A DNA stretch of 8,077 nucleotides from Caldifarciminota bacterium (GTDB taxonomy: Bacteria > Hydrothermota > Tepidihabitantia > SM23-42), in NCBI GenBank assembly GCA_030671005.1, contig DAOVAN010000075.1, positions 1-8,077 on the forward strand, written 5' to 3'. Below are positions 1 to 5,816 of this stretch, piece by piece; positions within the stretch are counted from its first letter, which is position 1, and every line of letters begins with the position of its first letter. A program made the translations under genes and the position numbers. The notes under the pieces were generated by a model. The model was not told the origin of the DNA. It worked only from the letters and a program-made list of their open reading frames with translations, and searched no databases.

Positions 1-131
1 GCCTGGTAGTAATCATCGTAGTCGGGATCCGTAGCAACTGCTATTTCGTAGAAGCGTGTTAAGTCTTGTGAGTATTCCAACCCATGATTCGCGTTCAGCA
101 GCATGGTCCAAACCAGTAGCAGTTCACTCAA
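1..131 (-). CDS. 5' end of an unrecognised protein with a TPR-like N-terminus (partial, TTG start)
   Basis: The reading frame is open from a TTG at 131-129 to the left edge, giving 43 complete codons. The start is chosen because a perfect GGAGG lies 6 bases upstream (138-142). An in-frame ATG at 102-104 is the alternative but has only a weak GGA before it. The frame overlaps the end of the preceding gene by 8 bases, as expected for a translationally coupled operon member. The peptide begins SELLLVWTMLLNANHG, followed by a second helix with FYEIAVATDPDY. With the Pro of DP set as TPR position 32, W4, L7, Y24, A27 and P32 of the TPR consensus all match; Gly8 is Leu and Ala20 is Leu. I infer a TPR-like repeat protein. 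The hydrophobic start could instead be a weak signal sequence. Function unknown. Confidence 0.6.
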   Translation of the reverse strand, partial: MSELLLVWTMLLNANHGLEYSQDLTRFYEIAVATDPDYDDYYQ

Positions 132-555
132 GAGGAACCTCCGCGGTATATATTTCCATGACTCTCTGAAACTGGGGGTCGAATACGAACTGTATCTGAT
201 AACCTGCATACAATGGATGCTCGCCTATTCTGGCAAAGTAACGCAGTACTAGATAATTGCTCTCTTCATCCAGCGCTGTGAATTTGTATCGGTAGGGCTT
301 GTGCGGAATCGTGTAAAACCTTCGGCTTATCAGGTCTAACACATCCTTATTCTCGTCCATGTCCTGCCGCAGGTTTTCGGTCGATTCATGATATATGCTG
401 CTTTCTCTCAAGAACCTGAGTCGACCACGATAAGTGCCCTCATGCACATTGGTGAAATCCCCGGAGCGTATCCTGCTTAATACATCTTGTCTCTTACATA
501 ACAGAAACGAACATAGGATTGAAGCAGTTATCAGGATTATAAGACGTTTCTTCAC
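124..555 (-). CDS. Small exported or membrane-anchored protein of unknown function
   Basis: This is a 143-residue protein that I do not recognise. It begins with GTG (553-555), 8 bases after the recombinase stop; upstream in-frame codons back to about 578 include no ATG, GTG or TTG. No clear Shine-Dalgarno site precedes it. The N-terminus has a positive cluster (KKR, residues 2-4) and a hydrophobic stretch at 5-19 ending at Cys20, which fits a signal peptide or a single anchor. The residues before Cys20 (FLLC) are not a canonical lipobox, so a lipoprotein is possible but unproven. The mature part is charged and rich in Arg, Tyr and Phe, with an acidic helix around 58-78 (NLRQDMDENKDVLDLI) and probable beta strands at 100-138. 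No catalytic motif is visible. It sits between a recombinase and a TPR-like gene and is probably cotranscribed with both. Confidence 0.7.
   Translation of the reverse strand: MKKRLIILITASILCSFLLCKRQDVLSRIRSGDFTNVHEGTYRGRLRFLRESSIYHESTENLRQDMDENKDVLDLISRRFYTIPHKPYRYKFTALDEESNYLVLRYFARIGEHPLYAGYQIQFVFDPQFQRVMEIYTAEVPLE
138..142 (-). promoter_or_regulatory. Shine-Dalgarno site (GGAGG) for the partial left-edge gene
   Basis: The minus strand reads GGAGG, six bases and then TTG at 131. It lies inside the last codons of the preceding gene. This site is the main reason to accept a gene here with a TTG start, because the frame is cut off after 43 codons. Confidence 0.6.
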
Positions 556-563
556 GGTCGCCG

Positions 564-1442
564 TTATTCTGCCCTCGGGTGTGCCTTTGTATATACATCC
601 TTGAGGCGCTTGGTCGTAAGGTGAGTATAGATCTGGACAGTCGAGAGTGATACGTGCCCCAGGAGTTCCTGAACTGCTCGCAAATCAGCACCGCGCTCAA
701 GCAGATGTGTTGCAAAACTGTGCCTCAAGATGTGGGGGTTAGTACCAGAAACACGGGCAACTTTGATCAGATGCTTGCGAACGATCCGCTGCAAAGACCT
801 GGTTGTCAAACGCCCGCCACGATAATTTAGAAAGAGTGGTGTCTTCACAAGCTGGCCCGAACGTGGTGATTCACGCGAACTAAGATATCTCGTAATCGAC
901 TCCTTTGCCTTTCTGCCAAGAGGGAGAATCCTCTCCTTGCCTCCCTTACCCATAACCCGCACTTCCTCTTTCCCGAAATCGACATCGTTTGTGTCGAGAC
1001 CGGTCAGCTCGCTCGCACGCAGCCCGCACGAATACAGCAATTCCATGATCGCGCGGTCCCGGGGATCATCTATTTTGAGGCTAGCTTCGATCTGTTCATA
1101 GGTCAGGAAGCCGGGGAGGTGTTTCTTCTTCTTTGGTGTTTTGATTATGTCGGCAGGATTATCTGAAACCAAGCCCTTTTTTTTCAGAACCTTGAAAAAC
1201 GATTTCAGGCTTGATAGTTTTCTTGCCACGGTGGTTGTATCGAGACCGTACTTCAACAGAAAAGCAATGTAGTATGCCACAACGTTACCGTCAACCTTCG
1301 ATATGCTTTTGTCCTGCAGAAAGTCAAAGAATGCCTCCATATCCTTCCGGTAGGCTCGTATTGTGTGTGCTGAATAGTTTTTCTCTTTCTGGAGATAGGT
1401 AACGAAATCAACTATTTTGCTTGAGAGATATGTTGTATCCAT
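564..1442 (-). CDS. Tyrosine recombinase of the XerC/XerD family
   Basis: This 292-residue site-specific recombinase has the usual Xer length. The N-terminal core-binding domain (about residues 5-90) opens with FVTYLQKEKNYSAHTIRAYR, the typical Xer SAM-like helix. The catalytic domain follows (about 110-285). The catalytic set looks complete: Arg142 in LRASEL, Lys166 in GKGGKER, His237 and Arg240 in PHILRHSFATHLL, His263 in LLGH, and nucleophile Tyr272 in VQIYTHL. Xer proteins act as pairs on the dif site to resolve chromosome dimers, or alone in single-Xer lineages. I cannot tell XerC from XerD here, so no symbol is given. The start at 1442 has no Shine-Dalgarno site but lies 13 bases after a promoter -10 box. 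Nothing nearby (no att repeats, no cargo genes) suggests a mobile-element integrase. The gene heads a unit with two downstream genes. Confidence 0.93.
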   Translation of the reverse strand: MDTTYLSSKIVDFVTYLQKEKNYSAHTIRAYRKDMEAFFDFLQDKSISKVDGNVVAYYIAFLLKYGLDTTTVARKLSSLKSFFKVLKKKGLVSDNPADIIKTPKKKKHLPGFLTYEQIEASLKIDDPRDRAIMELLYSCGLRASELTGLDTNDVDFGKEEVRVMGKGGKERILPLGRKAKESITRYLSSRESPRSGQLVKTPLFLNYRGGRLTTRSLQRIVRKHLIKVARVSGTNPHILRHSFATHLLERGADLRAVQELLGHVSLSTVQIYTHLTTKRLKDVYTKAHPRAE

Positions 1443-1455
1443 ACATTGACAGTGA

Positions 1456-1483
1456 ATTCTACCACTTATTTGGCCATTGTCAA
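1456..1483 (-). promoter_or_regulatory. Sigma70-type promoter for the recombinase unit
   Basis: In the 81-base gap between the isomerase stop and the recombinase start, the minus strand has TTGACA (1483-1478), a 16-base spacer and TAGAAT (1461-1456). Transcription would start near 1449, leaving a leader of about 7 bases before the ATG at 1442. The -35 box has an inverted copy, TGTCAA, at 1451-1446, just before the start codon. The rest of the gap (1484-1523) holds no gene and no convincing hairpin terminator for the upstream operon, so read-through from the isomerase gene is possible. Confidence 0.6.
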
Positions 1484-1523
1484 GGACGTTCGAATCCAGG
1501 TGCGCGTTGGACCTATCTGTAGT

Positions 1524-2501
1524 CTACCGAAATTTGGACAGTCTGTTCTTTAGGCGATCAATCCTGTCTACTGGCATTGGATCGATCCCCGTGGCGACGG
1601 CCACGTAATAGCTAATGAAATCACCAAGCATTATGGTCCAGAAGATTCGCTGCAGCCGGTTTCTTCCCTTGGGCTCGACATCTACCATGGTCCGCAATTC
1701 GTTCCTCACTAATTCTTTTAGCACCCGCACGCGCAGCTTATTCCTGCGATGCGCGCCAGGATCATGAAGAAAGACGAGTAAGGCATCGCGATTGAACTTC
1801 TTCGGTCTCCCCAAACCAACAATTTCGTTATGATTCATTTCGGGAATGACGTTCACGTGAGCAAAGGTTTTCGCGTTTTCATTCAGCTGACATTGCCAGC
1901 GGTTAGCCACCGGTTTGAAAGTTGGTGAATTAGAATACAGAATAAGTAATCGGTCGACAAATTTCGGCGCAAACTTTTGTGCTACTTGTTCAATGGCATC
2001 TCTTTCTTTAGTCAGGAATTTCGCAAGGTCGAGCATCTTTTTTCTCGGATCGTCTCTAATCAAACGAGCTCCATGTATGATTATCGGCAGGGGCGTGAAA
2101 AGAAAACCTAAAGCGCCCCGAGGTGGTAGTCCGTGAGGTACCTTCACTTTATGACGTGCTTTTCTCGCATAGAGCTTGCCATTAGAAGACAGCAAGACCA
2201 TGTCGATTTTACGTGCTACCAGCTGCCGATAATTGTTCAGTGTCTCCTCGGTATTACCAGAATAGCTAACCAGAATCGCAAGCGTATTCTTGTCGACAAA
2301 CCCTGGAATGTCATAATCTTTATTCGAAAAGATCTGGACGTCAGGGTACACAACCGAGAGTATCTCGCCACTGATACCCGAACCACCCATGCCACAGACC
2401 AACACATTACCGTAATGCTTCTTACTAGACGGAAAGCCCGGAACGAAACCGACCGCTGCTGCTATCTGATTCGGCAGTGAATATATGATTTCACGCATCA
2501 T
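1524..2501 (-). CDS. Bifunctional phosphoglucose/phosphomannose isomerase (SIS domain)
   Basis: This 325-residue protein has two SIS domains and belongs to the PGI/PMI family first characterised in archaea (for example Pyrobaculum). That family interconverts glucose 6-phosphate or mannose 6-phosphate with fructose 6-phosphate in the cytoplasm. Visible signatures are the phosphosugar-binding loop CGMGGSGISGE (36-46), SYSGNTEET (79-87), PPRGALGF (126-133) with Arg128, the catalytic-base segment LNENAK (206-211) with Glu208, and EMNHNEIVG (221-229) with His224. The C-terminus has the family motif GDFISYYVAVATGIDPMPV. The start at 2501 forms an ATGA overlap with the enzyme I stop and has GAGGG 6 bases upstream; a second ATG at 2498 is also possible. 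As the last gene of the PTS operon it probably feeds imported hexose 6-phosphate into glycolysis. Confidence 0.88.
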   Translation of the reverse strand: MMREIIYSLPNQIAAAVGFVPGFPSSKKHYGNVLVCGMGGSGISGEILSVVYPDVQIFSNKDYDIPGFVDKNTLAILVSYSGNTEETLNNYRQLVARKIDMVLLSSNGKLYARKARHKVKVPHGLPPRGALGFLFTPLPIIIHGARLIRDDPRKKMLDLAKFLTKERDAIEQVAQKFAPKFVDRLLILYSNSPTFKPVANRWQCQLNENAKTFAHVNVIPEMNHNEIVGLGRPKKFNRDALLVFLHDPGAHRRNKLRVRVLKELVRNELRTMVDVEPKGRNRLQRIFWTIMLGDFISYYVAVATGIDPMPVDRIDRLKNRLSKFR

Positions 2502-4246
2502 TTTATGCCCTCAATGCTTGGAAATTTCTTTGAGATCATACGACTTAAATACTTCCGTACCTCGGGCGCACCCCGAAACTTCAGTGCCTCTTTCGCGATC
2601 TCTTCGCATTCGGGTACGGTCAGGGCGCGCAACACCATTTTCGCCTTGGGTATCGCTACCGGACTCATCGACAGCTCATCAACGCCGAAACCGATAAGAA
2701 GAGGAATTGCCAGCGGGACAGCCGCAAGTTCACCACAGATGCCGACCCAGATGTGCGCTTTGTGCCCGGCGTCGATTACCTGTTTTATCAGCCGTAGCAC
2801 TGCTGGATGAAAATGATCAAACAGGTGGCTTACTCTTTCGTTGCCTCGGTCAACGGCCAGAACATATTGAGTCAGGTCATTGGAACCGATGCTGAAAAAG
2901 TCAACCTGTGATGCCAGGTGTGAACTTATCAATGCCGCGGACGGCGTCTCAACCATAATCCCCACCTGTATATGGTCATCGAAATCAACCTTCTCTTTTG
3001 TCAGATCCTGTTTAACCTGTGCGAATACTGCATTCGCCTTCTTTATCTCTTCATAAGTGGAGATCATGGGGTACATGATTCTTATATTTCTATTGACCGA
3101 GGCGCGTAGAATTGCCCGCAACTGTATTTTGAAGAAATTCAAATCCTGAAGGCAAACCCGTACTGCCCGCCAACCGAGAAAGGGATTGGCTTCGTGATAA
3201 TCAGAGAAGATCTTGTCACCACCCAGGTCATAGGTTCTTATGATCACCGGATCTGGCTTCATCTTTTTTGCCAGTTCATTATAAACCCGGAATTGTTCTT
3301 CTTCAGATGGATTCCCACGGCGCGTCAAATAGAGAAACTCGGTACGAAACAATCCAATACCCATTGCACCATATTTCTTGGCATGAACATACTCAACAAA
3401 AAACTCAATATTGGCCGATATATCAAGCTGGCGCCCATCCCTCGTCTTCGCCGGCAATTCGCAATACGGAGAAAGCATCTTTTGATACTCAATCTCCCTT
3501 TTCGTCTCGCCCTTATAGAACTGAATACGGCCCGGCGTCGGGCTCTTTATCAATATGCCACGGTTGCCATCGAGTATTACCTTCTCGCCGTTCCCTATTT
3601 TGGCCATCAAGTTTTCTATGCCGACTACGGCTGGTATTTCTAATGCCCGTGCCGTAATCGCGGTATGGGAAGTACTTCCACCTCCCTCGATCGCAATGCC
3701 TAACACATTATCGGGGTTTATTAAAGCTGCCTCCGAAGGTGAGATGTCATGCGCGACGAGTACGGAATCCTTCGGCACGTCCACTACTGAACTGTGGGTT
3801 AGACCGAGCAAATTTCTCAAAACGCGGTTCCCCACATCCCAGATATCGGCAACACGTTCTCTCAGGTATTGATCCTTGCTAGCACAGAGTTTCTTTGCGT
3901 ACTCGTCGAGAACGTCGTGATAGATGTATTCGGCATTCTTCTCCTCTTCTTTTATCCTTTTCTTCACGGTTGCGATAATCTCGCGGTCCCTCAACATTAA
4001 AACCTGGGCATCAAGGAATTGTGCGAAATCCGAACCAATCTCAGCATTGATCCGCTCTTTTATGCTGTTCAATTCTTGTTTAGTTTTCTCCAGTGCACCC
4101 AGGAAACGTTCTATTTCTCTCTCAAGGTAAATCCCCGGAATTGAGGTCTGGAATACCTGTATTTCCTTTGTTTCATACACAAAGACCGTGCCCCGGGAAA
4201 TACCTTTTGAAACCGCAATGCCTTTTAGTATTCTCTCCTTAGCCAT
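2498..4246 (-). CDS. ptsI: PTS enzyme I (phosphoenolpyruvate-protein phosphotransferase)
   Basis: This 582-residue cytoplasmic enzyme transfers phosphate from phosphoenolpyruvate to HPr and has full family length (about 570-580). The N-terminal HPr-binding helical domain (about 1-150) is followed by the phosphohistidine domain with the phospho-accepting His194 in STSHTAITAR. The C-terminal PEP-binding barrel (about 255-545) shows LFRTEFLYL (Arg301), RTYDLGGDK (Arg337), NPFLGWRAVR, VETPSA (Glu433), the metal/PEP segment SIGSNDLTQY (Asn456, Asp457), Arg467 in DRGNE, and the acid-base Cys504 in GICGELA. One deviation is the usual GGRTSH, which here reads GGSTSH, with Ser191 where Arg is common. 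The stop and start of HPr and ptsI overlap as TAATG, and AAGGA lies 8 bases before the ATG. It is encoded directly after its partner HPr. Confidence 0.96.
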   Translation of the reverse strand: MAKERILKGIAVSKGISRGTVFVYETKEIQVFQTSIPGIYLEREIERFLGALEKTKQELNSIKERINAEIGSDFAQFLDAQVLMLRDREIIATVKKRIKEEEKNAEYIYHDVLDEYAKKLCASKDQYLRERVADIWDVGNRVLRNLLGLTHSSVVDVPKDSVLVAHDISPSEAALINPDNVLGIAIEGGGSTSHTAITARALEIPAVVGIENLMAKIGNGEKVILDGNRGILIKSPTPGRIQFYKGETKREIEYQKMLSPYCELPAKTRDGRQLDISANIEFFVEYVHAKKYGAMGIGLFRTEFLYLTRRGNPSEEEQFRVYNELAKKMKPDPVIIRTYDLGGDKIFSDYHEANPFLGWRAVRVCLQDLNFFKIQLRAILRASVNRNIRIMYPMISTYEEIKKANAVFAQVKQDLTKEKVDFDDHIQVGIMVETPSAALISSHLASQVDFFSIGSNDLTQYVLAVDRGNERVSHLFDHFHPAVLRLIKQVIDAGHKAHIWVGICGELAAVPLAIPLLIGFGVDELSMSPVAIPKAKMVLRALTVPECEEIAKEALKFRGAPEVRKYLSRMISKKFPSIEGIK

Positions 4247-4503
4247 TAATCTTGTCCTTCCAATATTTTTCTCAAGGCACTCGTTGCCTCTTTTTCATCC
4301 TTACCGTCAGTCATCAGAATAACCTTGCTCCCCTTTTCACACGCGAGCGTTAAAATACCCATGATACTTTTACCACTTACCTCTACTCCGTTTTTGGTTA
4401 GCGTTACGTTACTCTTGAATTTCTCGGCGCGTTTCACAAAACGCGAAGCAGGCAAGGCGTGTAATCCATTTTCGTTGAGTATCGTAATATTCTCCCTGAT
4501 CAT
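4246..4503 (-). CDS. ptsH: HPr-family phosphocarrier with a non-canonical active-site loop
   Basis: This 85-residue protein has the exact size of HPr, which relays phosphate from enzyme I to IIA domains. The phospho-accepting His15 is present in GLHALPAS. The normal motif is GLHARPA, so the near-invariant Arg17, which assists phosphoryl transfer in characterised HPrs, is Leu here (codon TTG). The regulatory Ser46 is present in the usual setting GKSIMGIL, as needed by HPr kinase/phosphorylase. The gene lies 3 bases after the IID stop (TAG GAT ATG) and overlaps ptsI by one base, so translation is probably coupled. The Shine-Dalgarno match is poor. The fold-defining pattern (TLTKNGVEVSGKSIMGILTLA, residues 34 onward) is intact, so this is not a decayed gene. 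Whether it is fully active in transfer is open. Confidence 0.94.
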   Translation of the reverse strand: MIRENITILNENGLHALPASRFVKRAEKFKSNVTLTKNGVEVSGKSIMGILTLACEKGSKVILMTDGKDEKEATSALRKILEGQD

Positions 4504-4506
4504 ATC

Positions 4507-5199
4507 CTACACCATCCCGATAATTAATATCAGTAGCAAAACCGATATGATGATTAAAACAGCCGAATATCTTCTTACCAGCATAATCATGAAGAGCGCC
4601 GTCAAAGGGATCACAAGAAGATAGTGTACATCAATGGCGACCAGCGAAACCAACAGCCCGCTGAGCAGCGCGCCCACCGTCTCGAAAACCTGTCTCACCA
4701 TCTTAAAGCGCCTCGTTTTCAAAAGATATATCACATCCCATCCCAGTTTATACCCGTCATGGATTCCTTTGATTCGGTGAAAAAGATGAAAGATGTTGTA
4801 GATGACGAGAAAGGTGATGGGACCGACAACCCCGAAGTGTACACCCAAGATAACTGCTAATAAGAGTAGCGCCGGTCGAAGCGTACGCCAGAACAAGAGA
4901 TCGCCGGCTGATGCGAAGCTCGTCTGGGCAACTGTCAAAAATCTCTTTATCTCCACGGGCGAAGCGCTCCCATCATCATATGCCCGGACTGCTGCGCCTA
5001 CGATATACGAAACCATATATGGGTGGGTGTTAAAAAGCCCCTTCTGGGTCTTAACGATCTCTGCCCTTTTAGCATCTCCGGCGCCAACAACTAAGTCGGA
5101 TAGAAAACCCATACTCTGCATCGAGGGGAATGACCACGATGTCTGAATGAACAGGCTCTGAAAGAATATCCTTAGAAGACGACCAGTGCTAAGCCGCAT
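4507..5199 (-). CDS. Mannose-family PTS permease subunit IID
   Basis: This inner-membrane subunit forms the sugar channel together with IIC. Counting from the ATG at 5199 it has 230 residues, somewhat short for IID (often about 270-280). Family signatures are the N-terminal RIFFQSLFIQTSWSF (10-24) with MQSMGF, then FNTHPYMVSYIVGAA (56-70), ASAGDLLFWRTLRP (96-109), and hydrophobic segments at about 110-138, 172-190, 192-207 and 212-230. A longer frame opens at 5280, but its first 27 residues only mirror IIC coding sequence. The ATG at 5199 has GGAGG at 5207-5203 (3-base spacing, rather close) and puts the conserved helix at the N-terminus, as in known IIDs. It overlaps IIC by 28 bases. The sequence from 112 onward is very hydrophobic and ends without a hydrophilic tail. 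Confidence 0.9.
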   Translation of the reverse strand: MRLSTGRLLRIFFQSLFIQTSWSFPSMQSMGFLSDLVVGAGDAKRAEIVKTQKGLFNTHPYMVSYIVGAAVRAYDDGSASPVEIKRFLTVAQTSFASAGDLLFWRTLRPALLLLAVILGVHFGVVGPITFLVIYNIFHLFHRIKGIHDGYKLGWDVIYLLKTRRFKMVRQVFETVGALLSGLLVSLVAIDVHYLLVIPLTALFMIMLVRRYSAVLIIISVLLLILIIGMV

Positions 5200-5816
5200 A
5201 AGCCTCCAATTATCAAGAAAATCGCCGTCGTTTTCTTCACAAACAGATAAAAGCTGTTGGCAAAACCCATACTTATGCAAATAATCGTTAAGGTTTCTTT
5301 CGTAATCTGAGGAAAGACATCAGGAACAATGAGTAACTCAGATAAGACAAAAAGGGGTATGAAAAGGCACAATCCTCTAACAAATGCGGTCAACAGACCC
5401 GCAGTATGGCACATGTACAGGGCTTCCTCATGATGCATGAAGCGATGATACAACTTCTCATTGAATCTGCGGGCATAGATTTCTAGAGCACCACCAACGA
5501 TACCGCCGGCCAGAGCCAAAACCGCAGCCACAAACAATGAGTGTCCCATTGAATTAGATCCTCTCAACAGAAAGTAACAAGAGACCCCGATAATTCCGGC
5601 TGCCTGGCCATCCGGTGGGATGTCACGACCAATAGGTAACCCACCCAGAAACACCAGTTGTATCATCGCACCCAGAAAAATGCCGAACCAAACATCACCG
5701 AAGATAGCGCCGATGATGGTGCCGGTGACAATGGGCTGGGAAATACCAAATTCTCCCAAAGCGTATTTGTCCAGAATGATCACCGCACCCAAGAGACTGA
5801 GTAGAATCGCGTTCAT
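5172..5816 (-). CDS. Mannose-family PTS permease subunit IIC
   Basis: This 214-residue polytopic inner-membrane protein is the IIC half of the mannose-type sugar channel. The N-terminal signature is clear: ISQPIVTGTIIGAIFGD (25-41), then GIFLGAMIQLVFLGGLPIG (45-63) and the conserved DIPPDGQAAGIIG (65-77), matching the ManY/AgaC pattern. Further hydrophobic segments lie at about 92-112, 138-164, 174-192 and 197-214. A cytoplasmic-type charged patch, ARRFNEKLYHRFMHHEE (115-131), separates the halves. ManY-like proteins are usually about 250-267 residues, so this is a compact version. The start is an ATGA overlap with the IIB stop, with AGGA (5825-5822) 5 bases upstream. The C-terminus overlaps the IID start. 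The sugar cannot be read from the sequence, but the neighbouring isomerase points to glucose or mannose. Confidence 0.92.
   Translation of the reverse strand: MNAILLSLLGAVIILDKYALGEFGISQPIVTGTIIGAIFGDVWFGIFLGAMIQLVFLGGLPIGRDIPPDGQAAGIIGVSCYFLLRGSNSMGHSLFVAAVLALAGGIVGGALEIYARRFNEKLYHRFMHHEEALYMCHTAGLLTAFVRGLCLFIPLFVLSELLIVPDVFPQITKETLTIICISMGFANSFYLFVKKTTAIFLIIGGLCGLALVVF
5203..5207 (-). promoter_or_regulatory. Shine-Dalgarno site (GGAGG) deciding the IID start
   Basis: GGAGG followed by CTT and ATG (5199) on the minus strand, inside the IIC 3' end. It favours the internal ATG over the upstream in-frame ATG at 5280, which would overlap IIC by 109 bases. The 3-base spacing is shorter than usual. 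Confidence 0.55.

Noticed and set aside
564..1442. Tyrosine recombinase as an integrase of a mobile element
   Set aside because: It has standard Xer length and motifs. No direct repeats, att-like sites, cargo or phage genes are nearby, and the neighbours look like core genes.
1481..1500. GTTCGAATCC, like a tRNA T-loop, in the gap between the isomerase and the recombinase
   Set aside because: The flanking bases do not form a T-stem on either strand (for example C opposite C), and no acceptor, D or anticodon arm can be built within the 81-base gap.
1484..1523. Possible terminator after the isomerase (AGGT...ACCT arms)
   Set aside because: The stem would be only 4 base pairs with a 9-base loop and no following T-run, so it is not a credible intrinsic terminator.
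3194..3657. Long plus-strand open frames (129 and 149 codons) across enzyme I
   Set aside because: They lie fully inside the strongly supported ptsI gene, have no recognisable domains or Shine-Dalgarno sites, and look like antisense shadows.
4325..4624. Plus-strand 99-codon frame antisense to HPr and the IID end
   Set aside because: Its hydrophobic character mirrors the membrane segments of IID on the other strand. It has no promoter or family signature.
5200..5280. Upstream ATG at 5280 as the start of IID
   Set aside because: It would overlap IIC by 109 bases, its first 27 residues lack IID homology, and the ATG at 5199 has GGAGG and puts the conserved helix at the N-terminus.
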